From Paracoccus sp. TOH (GTDB lineage Bacteria > Pseudomonadota > Alphaproteobacteria > Rhodobacterales > Rhodobacteraceae), in NCBI RefSeq assembly GCF_030388245.1, contig NZ_CP098360.1:2068501-2132500 (forward strand): a DNA stretch of 64,000 bases, written 5' to 3'. This document shows positions 19,451 to 27,828 of this stretch, piece by piece (position 1 is the stretch's first letter; every line of letters begins with the position of its first letter). Both the position numbers and the translations under genes were made by a program. A model generated the notes under the pieces. The model did not search any database, was not told where the DNA came from, and saw nothing but the letters and a program-made list of their open reading frames with translations.

Positions 19451-20860
19451 TTACTGCCCTAGAACATAGACCACCGGCGTCCTGCCTTCTGCCCCTTCGA
19501 TGGCATAGATTGTGATCTCCCGGCGGATGGGCTCGACGCCGGTGGTGTTTTTCAGGGGGTCATAGGGCGGGTTGGCGGTCAGGGGGTGGCCTGCGCCTGC
19601 GGCGAAGGTCGGGACGCCGCGGCCGCCGGTGATCGGGGCTTTGCGGGCCTGGCGGATGTCCTCGCGGTCGTAATCGGCGATGGTGGTGAGGCCCTCGAAG
19701 GCGGTTGCGGCATCGCCGAGGAAGGCCTTGAAGGCCGCCTCGGCGCTGGTGGCAGAGGGCTGTTCGATGACGCCGTAAGCGCCGGTCAGGACATGGTTGC
19801 CGTCTTTGGGTTCAAAGATCAGCACCGCGCAGCGGTCCAGCGCCTCAGGGGTGTAGCAGGCGAGACCCGGGCCGAGGCCCCTTGTGTCGACCGCGCCCGC
19901 GCCGCTGCCGTAAAGCAGGTCGGTCACGCTGATATGCTCGCCGTCCTGCGGCATCCAGGCCGCCTCGCGCTGCTGCAGATACAGTCGGAACCCCTTGGCC
20001 GGATGATGGGCCTCGTCCTGCTGCACCGCGCCGTCCTTCCAGAAATAGGCCACGCGTTTGGCGGTGCTCCAGTTGACAAAATCGCTGCTGGCCATCACAG
20101 GCCAGTGGGGTTGCAGCTGCTGTTTCGCCTCGTCCCAACTCGTGCCCAGCGGCGGGATCCCGGCGGCGATCAGGATGGTTTGCCGCGCGGCCTCGGTCTG
20201 CGCAGCCACGGTTTTGGGGTCGGCGGCGATGGCGTCCGGCGGGGTAATCTGGCCGATCTCGCTGCCCCTGGTGGTGGAAAAGGTGACGCTGGCGACATGG
20301 CCTTCGTAGCCGCCGCTGCGGGTCTGCGATTTGCGGATGTCGCGGATGTCGACCCGCGCCAGCAGGCTGTCCTGGCCGATTTTCTGGCGCAGGGCGCGGC
20401 CTTCATTCCTAGTCGCGGGAAACAGCGCGACATCCTGCCAGTTGCGGAAGAACAGGCTACGACCCAGTGACAGCGGCAGACGCGAGGTCGGGGTGAAGAT
20501 GCTGACCGGAAAGCCGCCCCGCGCGCTGTCGTAATCGCCGAATTCGGCGCGGATCGACAGAACCACCTCGGCCGTGGCCGGGTCGATCATGGCGCGGTCG
20601 GCGGCAAGGCGGGCCATGACCCTGGTCAGCGCCTCGTCGCGGCTGAACTCATCGGCGGCGAGATATTCGGGGGCCTGCAGCGCCAGCGATTCAAGGTCGG
20701 GCGCGGTGCCGTCGAGGGTGTCCAGAAAGGCGTTCCACCAGGCGGAATCGGGGTCGGTATAGGTTTCGGCCAGCGACGGGGTGGCCAAAGGCACGGCCAG
20801 GATCAGGCCAAGGCAGGTGGTCAGGCCAAGGCAGGTGGTCAGGGCGAGGGTCTTGAACAT
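19451..20860 (-). CDS. Exported protein of unknown function
   Basis: Protein of 469 residues with a Sec signal peptide (MFKTLALTTCLGLTTCLGLILAVPLATPSLAE). The start ATG 20860 is preceded by GGAGGAC. The mature part has no motif I recognise; it contains the short run ITPPDAIAADPKT and ends with EIAIYAIEG-like ITIYAIEGAEGRTPVVYVLGQ. The signal peptide holds a duplicated hexapeptide (TTCLGL twice) from an 18-bp tandem repeat. It lies in a block of minus-strand genes for exported or membrane proteins (19451-21873). Confidence 0.7.
   Translation of the reverse strand: MFKTLALTTCLGLTTCLGLILAVPLATPSLAETYTDPDSAWWNAFLDTLDGTAPDLESLALQAPEYLAADEFSRDEALTRVMARLAADRAMIDPATAEVVLSIRAEFGDYDSARGGFPVSIFTPTSRLPLSLGRSLFFRNWQDVALFPATRNEGRALRQKIGQDSLLARVDIRDIRKSQTRSGGYEGHVASVTFSTTRGSEIGQITPPDAIAADPKTVAAQTEAARQTILIAAGIPPLGTSWDEAKQQLQPHWPVMASSDFVNWSTAKRVAYFWKDGAVQQDEAHHPAKGFRLYLQQREAAWMPQDGEHISVTDLLYGSGAGAVDTRGLGPGLACYTPEALDRCAVLIFEPKDGNHVLTGAYGVIEQPSATSAEAAFKAFLGDAATAFEGLTTIADYDREDIRQARKAPITGGRGVPTFAAGAGHPLTANPPYDPLKNTTGVEPIRREITIYAIEGAEGRTPVVYVLGQ
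20803..20838. repeat. 18-bp perfect tandem duplication in a signal peptide
   Basis: The unit TCAGGCCAAGGCAGGTGG occurs twice in a row (20803-20820 and 20821-20838). It duplicates the residues TTCLGL within the hydrophobic core of the signal peptide of the 469-residue protein, and keeps the frame. Confidence 0.95.
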
Positions 20861-21023
20861 GGGCAGTCCTCCGGAAACGGGCATAAAGCAGGATGACCAC
20901 CGCGCAGGGGCACGGCGGGTGTGGCTGGGGCATGGGATCGTTGGGCGGCGGAGCCTGCGCGCCGCGCGGGGGCTGCGTTCGTCAGCTGTCCGCGTTGCGC
21001 ATCGCGGCCCGGACGCAGAGATC

Positions 21024-21503
21024 CTAGCGGATCAGCGCCTCGAAGCTGGCGAACGTCCCGTCGGGCGTCGGACGATATCCGAAGCCTTGCAGCGTCGCCT
21101 CGATGTTGCGGCCGGGATCGACGCCCGGATGGCAGGCGCGCAGATACATGTTCGCGACCAGTTCGTTTGCGCCAAAGATCTGGCCGAGGTTCAGGCCCTG
21201 ATAGCCGCCGCCCTGCAAGCCAAACGCCGGGCGGGCGGTGCTGCAAAAGAACCGCACCTCGGAGGGCGCGTCGAATTGCAGGTGCTTTTTCGGTGTATCG
21301 GGCCGGTCCGAGACTGCCTGACGCAGCGTGACCCGGACCAGATCGCCCGGAACCCGCGACGAGCCCTGAGCTTCGACGCGTCGGTCGCTCTGGTCGTAAT
21401 GCAGGCATTCGCCCATCTTGCAGCGGCCGAGGTAGCTCTCGGCCGCGACCGGGCTGGCAAGGGCGGCCAGTGCCAGACCGAGGAAAAGGGATTTGGGATT
21501 CAT
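21024..21503 (-). CDS. Small exported protein of unknown function
   Basis: Protein of 159 residues with a clear signal peptide (MNPKSLFLGLALAALASPVAAES). The mature chain has four cysteines (RCKMGEC early, then FFCST and RACHPG), which could form two disulphides in the periplasm. ATG 21503 has AGGAG upstream. No family recognised. It is 163 bp downstream of the zinc-ribbon protein and 164 bp upstream of the 469-residue exported protein, all leftward. Confidence 0.65.
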   Translation of the reverse strand: MNPKSLFLGLALAALASPVAAESYLGRCKMGECLHYDQSDRRVEAQGSSRVPGDLVRVTLRQAVSDRPDTPKKHLQFDAPSEVRFFCSTARPAFGLQGGGYQGLNLGQIFGANELVANMYLRACHPGVDPGRNIEATLQGFGYRPTPDGTFASFEALIR

Positions 21504-21567
21504 GCGGCACTCCTGCGAAAGACGTGTGAGATCAAAGGGGATTGGGGCAAACGTCAGGCAGCGGTCC

Positions 21568-21873
21568 TCAGCGGAACCAATATTCCCGACCGCGGCTGAA
21601 GATCACGCTGCCAGACTGAAAGACCAGCCCCAGCGCCACGGCGCCGCAGACGACGGCGCCTTCCCACACGCCGGTCGCCCAGAACACCACGAGCCCCGCC
21701 AGAGACAGTGCCAGCAGGCGCCGCAGCTTGGGGATCTTTTCCGGGCCGACGACCCGGCCGCTGGCGATGCGGCCGACGCCGCGCTGTGCGTGACAGGCCG
21801 GGCAGGTCCGGACGCTGCGCTTGACCGGCGTGCCACAGTGGCCGCAGTCGATGGTGGGGGATTGCTCAGGCAT
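21568..21873 (-). CDS. Small zinc-ribbon membrane protein
   Basis: Protein of 101 residues. An N-terminal zinc ribbon has two CxxC pairs (CGHCGTPVKRSVRTCPACHAQ, residues about 10-28), followed by two predicted membrane helices (LLALSLAGLVVFWATGVW and GAVVCGAVALGLVFQ). Function is unknown. It is divergent from the first XRE regulator. Confidence 0.6.
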   Translation of the reverse strand: MPEQSPTIDCGHCGTPVKRSVRTCPACHAQRGVGRIASGRVVGPEKIPKLRRLLALSLAGLVVFWATGVWEGAVVCGAVALGLVFQSGSVIFSRGREYWFR

Positions 21874-21954
21874 CGCGGGCCTCCGTCAGATCACGATTTG
21901 AATTCATAGCATTTGCGGTGTAACATCCTTCCCGAACCATCCGGAGCACAGCCC

Positions 21955-22215
21955 TTGTCGATCAAACCCGCGCCCCGCACCGTCGAGCCTTTGGTCGAGG
22001 CCTTCGCCACCGTCCTGCGTCGCCGGCGCCTGGCGCAGGATCTGTCGCAAGAGGCGCTGGCCCGGCGCGCCGATGTCTCGATGCGCTTCGTCTCGCTGCT
22101 GGAGCTCGGCCGCCACATGCCAACGATCAACACCATGCAGAAACTCGCCAAAGGGCTGGGCGTGCCGCTGTCGGATCTGGTCCGCGAGGCCGAGGCGGAA
22201 CCGGCGCAGGAATAA
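21955..22215 (+). CDS. XRE-family helix-turn-helix regulator (copy 1)
   Basis: Small DNA-binding protein of 86 residues with one HTH (LAQDLSQEALARRADVSMRFVSLLELGRHMPTINTMQKLAKGLGVPLSDLVREAEAE). I chose TTG 21955 because CCGGAGC precedes it at suitable spacing; an upstream TTG at 21913 is open but has no ribosome site. It is clearly paralogous to the regulator at 22725-23009, which shares SQEALARRA, PTIN(T/S)MQKLAKGL and LSDL(V/I)REAEA. Confidence 0.75.
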   Translation: MSIKPAPRTVEPLVEAFATVLRRRRLAQDLSQEALARRADVSMRFVSLLELGRHMPTINTMQKLAKGLGVPLSDLVREAEAEPAQE

Positions 22216-22228
22216 CGGGGCTGCAGCA

Positions 22229-22672
22229 TCATCCCTTCTCCCGCGCGGCGAGCAGCCGCATCGCATCCGCCAGAACGCCCGCCTCGAACTCGGGCCGCAA
22301 CTGACCGTCGAGCGAGAGCAGCGCGATCTTGAGGCGCAATTCGGCCAGATTGCCGGACGGCCGCGCCGCAAGCCCGGTCTCGAGATCACGGATGCGGTGC
22401 TGGATCCGGTCCATCTCCGCCATCGCCGCACGGCCCTCGTCGCTGGCCGAGAACTCCGCAGCTGCCGCACGAGCGTCGCAGACCGCGTGATCGCTCCAAG
22501 CCTGTTCCAGCGCGGACCGAATTGTCAGGAACACCGGATGAATCTGGTGGCCTGCACCTTCCCCGCCGCAGCCAGCCTGCATCAGATGCGACAGTTCCGG
22601 CAGCGACAAGCTGTCCGCTTCCTCTGCCGAAACATCATTCAGGCGGCCGTTGTCGATTTTCGGTTCCTGCAT
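22229..22672 (-). CDS. Hypothetical protein, paralogue of the 53542-53874 gene
   Basis: Protein of 147 residues, ATG at 22672 (MQEPKIDNGRLND). The C-terminal 40 residues, NLAELRLKIALLSLDGQLRPEFEAGVLADAMRLLA, match NRAELQIKIAILSLDGQVRPEFQKTVLDDAMRM in the other island gene; the middle RIQHRIRDLE region is also similar. No known domain. It lies between the two XRE genes and is divergent from the second, so the 52-bp spacer probably carries both promoters. Confidence 0.65.
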   Translation of the reverse strand: MQEPKIDNGRLNDVSAEEADSLSLPELSHLMQAGCGGEGAGHQIHPVFLTIRSALEQAWSDHAVCDARAAAAEFSASDEGRAAMAEMDRIQHRIRDLETGLAARPSGNLAELRLKIALLSLDGQLRPEFEAGVLADAMRLLAAREKG

Positions 22673-22724
22673 CGGCCACCCCTCAACACCGGTTAAACTC
22701 ACTACACTATGTGAGCAATATACA

Positions 22725-23009
22725 GTGATATTTACAAGAGGGGCAGCGACAATTATTTCCGGCATCGAAACACGGCCAAAAGACCCACTCATTCCCGCCT
22801 TTGCCACGGTTCTGCGAAGGCGGCGCGAGATGCTGGATCTGTCGCAAGAGGCGCTGGCCCGGCGCGCCGGCATCTCGACGGTCTTCGTCGGCAGGGTCGA
22901 AAGCACGCGCAACCAGCCGACGATCAATTCCATGCAGAAGCTGGCGAAAGGACTGGACGCGCGGCTCTCGGACCTGATCCGCGAGGCCGAGGCGCTGGCG
23001 AAGCGGTGA
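22725..23009 (+). CDS. XRE-family helix-turn-helix regulator (copy 2)
   Basis: Paralogue of the 21955-22215 regulator, with HTH at MLDLSQEALARRAGISTVFVGRVESTRNQPTINSMQKLAKGL. The start is uncertain: GTG 22725 is the best standard codon, but AAGAGGGG just before the ATT ATT codons near 22751 hints at a shorter product, and an ATG at 22650 would overlap the divergent gene. It lies directly upstream of the duplicated palindrome array (23135-23763), which is a candidate target. Confidence 0.65.
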   Translation: MIFTRGAATIISGIETRPKDPLIPAFATVLRRRREMLDLSQEALARRAGISTVFVGRVESTRNQPTINSMQKLAKGLDARLSDLIREAEALAKR

Positions 23010-23134
23010 AGGGTTGGACGCGGCGCAGAGCCGCAGCAGGTGCATACCAGATCATCCGGCGTCCGCGCGCTTACAATCTCTCGCGGTCCTGATTGCACCG
23101 CAGAGGTCACGACAGGCTTCCCCCGGACAATGAC

Positions 23135-23352
23135 GCGGCAGGTCACCCTGGATCAGAGACCGCCGATGCGCAGGGCTGCACGGCAATCCGCGTTCAGCAT
23201 GATCAAATAGTGACAAGCCTCAATTGATCAAATGAAGCATTGATGACGCAGCCTGCGGCTTCGTAGAGTCAGACATGGGTCAATATGTTCATTTGATCAT
23301 CGGGTGATCTGCTTCATAGCCTCATTGGGTGGAAAGCCTCATTTGATCATGG
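23135..23352. repeat. Palindrome array, copy A (about 215 bp direct repeat)
   Basis: This segment is repeated with divergence at 23554-23763. It holds four TGATCA cores (23200, 23225, 23294 and 23344), the best one in an extended palindrome TTGATCAA, often continued as ATTTGATCA or TGATCAAATGAAG. The common order is: gcggcagg, ..gaccgccg.tgcgcag, TGATCAAAT, TGATCAAATGAAGC, ATTTGATCA or its relative, GGTGATCTGCTTCATAG, CTCATT.GGTG. No gene is seen in it. It could be an operator array, a partition site or an iteron-type origin. Confidence 0.75.
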
Positions 23353-23553
23353 CGCCAGCGACCAAGACGTTACCCCAGACTTCTATCCAGCATGAGCAAG
23401 ACGTCGGATTTGAGCTTCAGCCATGTGGACGGGATAGGTAACCGGGGCTGGCGCGACGGGGTTATCCCGGTTCTCTCAGCATCGGCATTCACGCAACTGG
23501 TCACGGCCTTCATGGCACCGCCGGGGCCGCTACAAGCTTGCCCGGCCAGTGGC

Positions 23554-23763
23554 GCGGCAGGCTCCCTTTATCAGCGACCGCCGCTGCGCAGGACCTGCGC
23601 TGCAACGCGCGCACGGAATGATCAAATGGGGATAATCTTCATTTGATCAAATGAAGCTTTGATGTCCCAACCTGCGGGTCCGCAGGGATGGGCACAGGCC
23701 AGAATGATCATTTGGTGATCTGCTTCATAGGCTCATTTGGTGATTGTCTTCATGTGAACATGG
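23554..23763. repeat. Palindrome array, copy B
   Basis: Second copy of the 23135-23352 segment, offset by about 420 bp. TGATCA cores lie at 23619, 23644 (within CATTTGATCAAATG, a 14-bp palindrome) and 23705; the fourth position has degenerated to TGAACA. The block TGGTGATCTGCTTCATAGGCTCATTTGGTGA is nearly identical to copy A. The sequence between the copies (23353-23553) is not repeated, and its short reading frame has no protein-like character. Confidence 0.75.
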
Positions 23764-23919
23764 ATCGGACCACGGGCGCAGGGTCGGCAAAGGCGGCTGC
23801 TCACCGCCCGACCATCATCCGCTAAAATTCTTAACAAACAGTTCCCGCTATGGTCCTGTTGGTGCTTTGCCCCGTCCTGCCCAACGGTTAGGCAGGGGTG
23901 AACCACCCGAGACCACGTG

Positions 23920-24597
23920 ATGCATCCCACCCTTGCCGCCCTGACCCTTGTCCTCGCCTGCACGCTGCCCGCCTGTGACAGCGAAACGGTCGGGGCCGAT
24001 CTGCAGGGCGTGGCCTCGGTCATCGACGGCGACACCATCGAGATCCACGGCGCCCGGATCCGGCTGAACGGCATCGATGCGCCGGAAAGCGGACAGCTTT
24101 GCCAGGATCCGCGCGGCACGGCCTGGCGCTGTGGTCAGCAGGCTTCGCTGGCACTGTCAGACCGGATCGGGCGGCAAGTCGTCAGCTGCCAGGAAACAGA
24201 CATCGACCGCTATGGCCGGTCTGTGGCGGATTGCTTTGCGGGCGGCGAGAACCTGAACCGCTGGATGGTGCGCGAGGGCTGGGCCGTGGCCTACCGACAA
24301 TATTCAACGGCCTATATCGCCGCCGAGGATCACGCCCGGACCGGTCAGCGCGGGATCTGGCAAGGCCGTTTCGACATGCCCTGGGATTGGCGTGCGGAAC
24401 GTCGTAGCGGTCAGAATGTGGCACCGACAATGCAGAGGCTTTACGAATTCGCAGGACAAAACTGGTCCTGCAGCCCGCGCCGGACCTGCTCGCAGATCGG
24501 CAGCTGCGACGAGGCGCGCTGGTATCTGCAGAACTGCCCCTGGGGCCGCAGGCTCGACCGCGACAATGACGGCATCCCCTGCGAGAGCATCTGCTGA
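23920..24597 (+). CDS. Secreted thermonuclease-like protein with excalibur domain
   Basis: Protein of 225 residues with an N-terminal export signal ending in a lipobox-like LPAC, so probably a lipoprotein. Residues about 30-150 are an SNase-fold: ASVIDGDTIEIHGARIRLNGIDAPE (DGDT and Arg), DRYGRSVADC, REGWAVAYRQYS and EDHARTGQRGIWQG. The C-terminal 40 residues (SCDEARWYLQNCPWGRRLDRDNDGIPCESIC) form an excalibur calcium-binding motif with DRDNDGIPC. It probably cleaves nucleic acid outside the cytoplasm. The codon before ATG 23920 is GTG and could also start translation. Confidence 0.85.
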   Translation: MHPTLAALTLVLACTLPACDSETVGADLQGVASVIDGDTIEIHGARIRLNGIDAPESGQLCQDPRGTAWRCGQQASLALSDRIGRQVVSCQETDIDRYGRSVADCFAGGENLNRWMVREGWAVAYRQYSTAYIAAEDHARTGQRGIWQGRFDMPWDWRAERRSGQNVAPTMQRLYEFAGQNWSCSPRRTCSQIGSCDEARWYLQNCPWGRRLDRDNDGIPCESIC

Positions 24598-24675
24598 GAG
24601 AGATTCAGGCGGTCCGGCATCTCGGCGCGGGGTTGTGTCGCCTGCGATGACTGCCGGATCGTCAGTTCACTGCGG

Positions 24676-25548
24676 CTATACTGCCAGTCGCGTCACCGAC
24701 CAGCCGCCGCTGTGCCCTTTGCGCAGCCAGGCCGCGACCAGTTGAAAGCCACTCTGCGGCCAATCCTTCGGCGTGTCGATCAAGACCAGCTCGGCAATGC
24801 CGAACCCGGCCTCGTCCAGATCGCGCAGCCGCGCCTTCGTGGTTAGATTGGTCAACGGCGCGAGCCAGACGACATTCGGCGCAATCCGCATGGCATGGCG
24901 GGTAAAATCGCGCAGCCGCGACCAGGGCGGATTGGTCATCACCCAATCGACCGGCTCGCGCCAGTCCAGGAAATCGCGGCCCTCGGTGATCTCGCACCAA
25001 TCCCGCTCCAGATGGGCCGGGAAGCGGTCGTGAAACGCCCCCTGCCCTCTGGCCGGATCCAGGACGCTGCCCGTCATCCGCCCGGCGAAATGCCCGATCA
25101 TCGCTGTCGCCAGCTCCGGCGACGTCATGACCAGATCGTGCGCCGGGCAATTTGTCGCGGGCACCAGACCACCACGTCCCAAGGGGGCCGCACGCAAAAC
25201 CGGCCTGACGCCCAGCACCGCCGCCGCCCTGACCAGCGTCGCCACCGTCGCGCCCAGATCCCGCTCGAGCGCGATGATAACCGGTCGGCTGACCCCGATC
25301 CGATCGGCCAGTTGCGCCTGGCTCAGTCCATGCGCCCGCCGCCGATCCCCCAGAGCCCGCGCCGCCTGCACACGATCCGGCGCCCAGCCCCAGCGCAGAT
25401 CCAGCACCGCCATGACTGCGACCAGCGCCCGCACACCGCCTTCGCCCCGCTCGAGCGCCCGCAGCGTCGGTAGACTGATCCTGGCAGAGGCCGCGACTGA
25501 AGCTTGTGTCAGTCCATATAAGCGACGCGTTGTGCGCAGGGCATTCAT
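24676..25548 (-). CDS. HTH-DNA methyltransferase fusion
   Basis: Protein of 290 residues. Residues 1-110 contain two XRE-like HTH units in tandem (LTQASVAASARISLPTLRALERGEGG and LSQAQLADRIGVSRPVIIALERDLGA). Residues about 135-285 look like a Rossmann adenine-N6 methyltransferase: VLDPARGQGAFHDRF is the SAM-binding motif I and WVMTNPPWSRL is motif IV (NPPW) near residue 205. No restriction endonuclease is adjacent. It may methylate the site bound by its HTH or act as a solitary modification enzyme; a regulatory role is equally possible. Confidence 0.7.
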   Translation of the reverse strand: MNALRTTRRLYGLTQASVAASARISLPTLRALERGEGGVRALVAVMAVLDLRWGWAPDRVQAARALGDRRRAHGLSQAQLADRIGVSRPVIIALERDLGATVATLVRAAAVLGVRPVLRAAPLGRGGLVPATNCPAHDLVMTSPELATAMIGHFAGRMTGSVLDPARGQGAFHDRFPAHLERDWCEITEGRDFLDWREPVDWVMTNPPWSRLRDFTRHAMRIAPNVVWLAPLTNLTTKARLRDLDEAGFGIAELVLIDTPKDWPQSGFQLVAAWLRKGHSGGWSVTRLAV

Positions 25549-25983
25549 GTCAAGAATTGCTTGCTTTTATTGCAATCAAAAGGAAATGATTCATGACACT
25601 ATCTGCACCGAATCATTCCGTCGACGCCAGACGAAAAACGTTGAGAAGGGCGGGAAGCGGTCTGACGGCAGTGCGGCGTGGGAGCCGCAGCGAACTTGAG
25701 GAAGCAGACATTCATCCGCGGCGCAGCAAGCACCATCCCCTGCGGCCGGCGACGGGCGGTGAGCTGCCTGTGATGCCGCGGCATCACATCCGCAAAATAC
25801 AGCGATAGCTGCCGTTCTCCAGCGCCTCCGAGGCAGGCATCCTCGTCGAAGCCGCCGCTCGAGCGGAACTGTTACGATTGGGAATATGGCGCTCGCAACC
25901 GCGCCAATGGAGCCCAATCATAGAACGTGCCAACTAGAGCCTCGAACCGGATCACCTGATCGCACTACAGACGTTTCTTTCCT
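25549..25983. other. Gap upstream of the defence block
   Basis: The 435 bp between the methyltransferase start and the SIR2-APAZ start hold only short frames without protein-like content. GC falls towards 25984. The promoter of the SIR2-Ago operon must lie here, but I see no convincing -35/-10 pair. Confidence 0.4.
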
Positions 25984-27828
25984 GTGGACAACTTCATTAT
26001 CAACTGGTTGAGTTCGCAGTATCAACAAAATAAGCTATTGGAAAAGATCACCAACCCAAGGCCGAGCAGAGTGGAACAAGCTGAATTTATAGCACTGGTA
26101 TGCTCACGCCCACAGAACTTTGCATGGTTTCTGGGTGCCGGGGCTTCTCGGTCTGCTGGACTACCAACAGCGACCGACCTGCTTTGGGATATGAAACGGC
26201 GCTATTATTGCCGCGAAGAAAACCAAGACATCTCACGCCAGGAGATGCAAGTCGTAGCCATTCAGGACAAAATACAGGCGTATATTGAGTCTCAAGGTTT
26301 TCCTCCACTTTGGGACGACATGGAATACCCCGAATGTTTCATCAGAATTTTCGGTGACGACAAGGAACGCCAAAGAAAATACATCAAAGCCATGCTTTCG
26401 GAAGAGCATGTGTCCCTCTCGGTCGGACACCGCGTTCTTGGGGCGATGATGGCATCGGGCCTGACGCGCACTGTTTTCACAACGAATTTTGACACCGTGA
26501 TTGAGAAGGCTGTCGCAGAAGTGGCCGGAACCTCGCTTGCGGCCTATCACATTGAAGGTGCCAGCTCAGCCAACGAAGCGCTGAATAACGAAGAATTTCC
26601 GATATATTGCAAGCTTCATGGCGACTTCCGCTACGATAGTATCAAGAACCTACCGGAAGATCTTGCGACACAGAACATACATCTTGCGCAATGCCTGATC
26701 AACGCGGCAAATAGATTTGGATTTGTGGTCTCCGGATATAGCGGGCGCGACGAAAGCATCATGGAAATGTTCCGCGCGGCGCTTGCCGTGAGCAATCCAT
26801 TCCCACATGGCCTATACTGGACAGGGATGGCGAGGAAACCCATCAAAATCGTGAGCGATTTACTGGACGCAGCCAAAGCGAAAGGCATTCGGGCTGAGTA
26901 CGTGCAGATTGAAACCTTTGACTCACTGCTCTCAAGAATATGGCGCAATATCGACGGAAGATCGGAAACGCTTGATGGCAAAGTGAGAAAATCTGAGACC
27001 TCGCGTGTTGCGATCCCGCTCCCCAAAAATGGCTCGCAGAACGCATTGCTGCGTTTGAACGCCTTGCCCATACAAAACCTGCCGTCTCAATGTCTTCAGC
27101 TTAACTTCAAAGTCCCTGTAGAATGGAGCGATCTTCGCAAAGCCCAGCATGAAACCGACGGACGCCTCGTTCTAACTAAGGCTGAACATGTCTGGTGCTG
27201 GGGGGAAGAAATTGTCGCCAAAGATCAATTTGGTGCTGCGTTGAACTCCATCGATGCCGCCGAATTACCGCACGACCTTTCTCGCCCGGAGAACTTGCAT
27301 CTAAGAGGATTTCTGGAAGATGCTCTCGCAAAATCTCTTGCTCGCTCCAAACCTCTGCTGGCTAGAACGACACGCACTGGAACTTGGCTGATTGTTGATC
27401 GGCATTCCGAAGACCTAGCTACATTGTCGTCCCTGCAACAGGTTGTCGGAAAAGTATCCGGTAAGATACCCGGCCTATTTACTGAAGTCGACGAGAGTTT
27501 TCCACGGCAGGAGCAAATAGAATGGGCGGAAGCAGCTCGGATATCTCTCGATGTCAAACAAGATAAGGCTTGGCTCCTAGTTGATCCAGACATCTGGATA
27601 TGGCCGCCCCGAGGGCGCCGAATTGCAACTGATTTTCTTGATAAACGAAGGGGAAGCCGTTTCAATGATACGTTCAATGCCTTGCTTAGTGCATGGGTAA
27701 ACCTTCTTTTAGGGCCACATGAGAGAAATAGCGATATCCAAGTCAGCCCCTTTGACAACGGCAGCGCAGTCGAAAACCCGCGCTTCACGTTGGGTAGCCG
27801 TACGGCATTCTCCAAGAGGTCTCGATGA
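25984..27828 (+). CDS. SIR2-APAZ effector of a short Argonaute system (SPARSA)
   Basis: Protein of 614 residues starting at GTG 25984. The N-terminal 280 residues form a SIR2-type NADase: NAD-binding [13 protein letters not shown] (residues 49-61), [11 protein letters not shown] near 166 and KLHGDF near 209 (catalytic Asn and His), and [16 protein letters not shown]. The remainder, from about residue 320 ([32 protein letters not shown]), fits the APAZ region that stands in for the N-PAZ half of Argonaute. In known SPARSA systems guide-directed DNA recognition triggers NAD+ depletion and cell death. The stop overlaps the Ago start (ATGA). Codon use is more AT-rich than the flanks, a sign of transfer. 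Confidence 0.9.
   Translation: MDNFIINWLSSQYQQNKLLEKITNPRPSRVEQAEFIALVCSRPQNFAWFLGAGASRSAGLPTATDLLWDMKRRYYCREENQDISRQEMQVVAIQDKIQAYIESQGFPPLWDDMEYPECFIRIFGDDKERQRKYIKAMLSEEHVSLSVGHRVLGAMMASGLTRTVFTTNFDTVIEKAVAEVAGTSLAAYHIEGASSANEALNNEEFPIYCKLHGDFRYDSIKNLPEDLATQNIHLAQCLINAANRFGFVVSGYSGRDESIMEMFRAALAVSNPFPHGLYWTGMARKPIKIVSDLLDAAKAKGIRAEYVQIETFDSLLSRIWRNIDGRSETLDGKVRKSETSRVAIPLPKNGSQNALLRLNALPIQNLPSQCLQLNFKVPVEWSDLRKAQHETDGRLVLTKAEHVWCWGEEIVAKDQFGAALNSIDAAELPHDLSRPENLHLRGFLEDALAKSLARSKPLLARTTRTGTWLIVDRHSEDLATLSSLQQVVGKVSGKIPGLFTEVDESFPRQEQIEWAEAARISLDVKQDKAWLLVDPDIWIWPPRGRRIATDFLDKRRGSRFNDTFNALLSAWVNLLLGPHERNSDIQVSPFDNGSAVENPRFTLGSRTAFSKRSR

Noticed and set aside
23392..23646. A plus-strand frame between the two palindrome arrays
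   Set aside because: Its composition is not protein-like, it runs into repeat copy B and has no ribosome site.
23135..23763. A CRISPR array as the explanation of the repeats
   Set aside because: Repeat units are few, unevenly spaced and palindromic around TGATCA; two long copies are seen, with no spacer-like units and no cas genes.
24182..24430. A minus-strand frame inside the nuclease gene
   Set aside because: It is antisense to the clear SNase domain.
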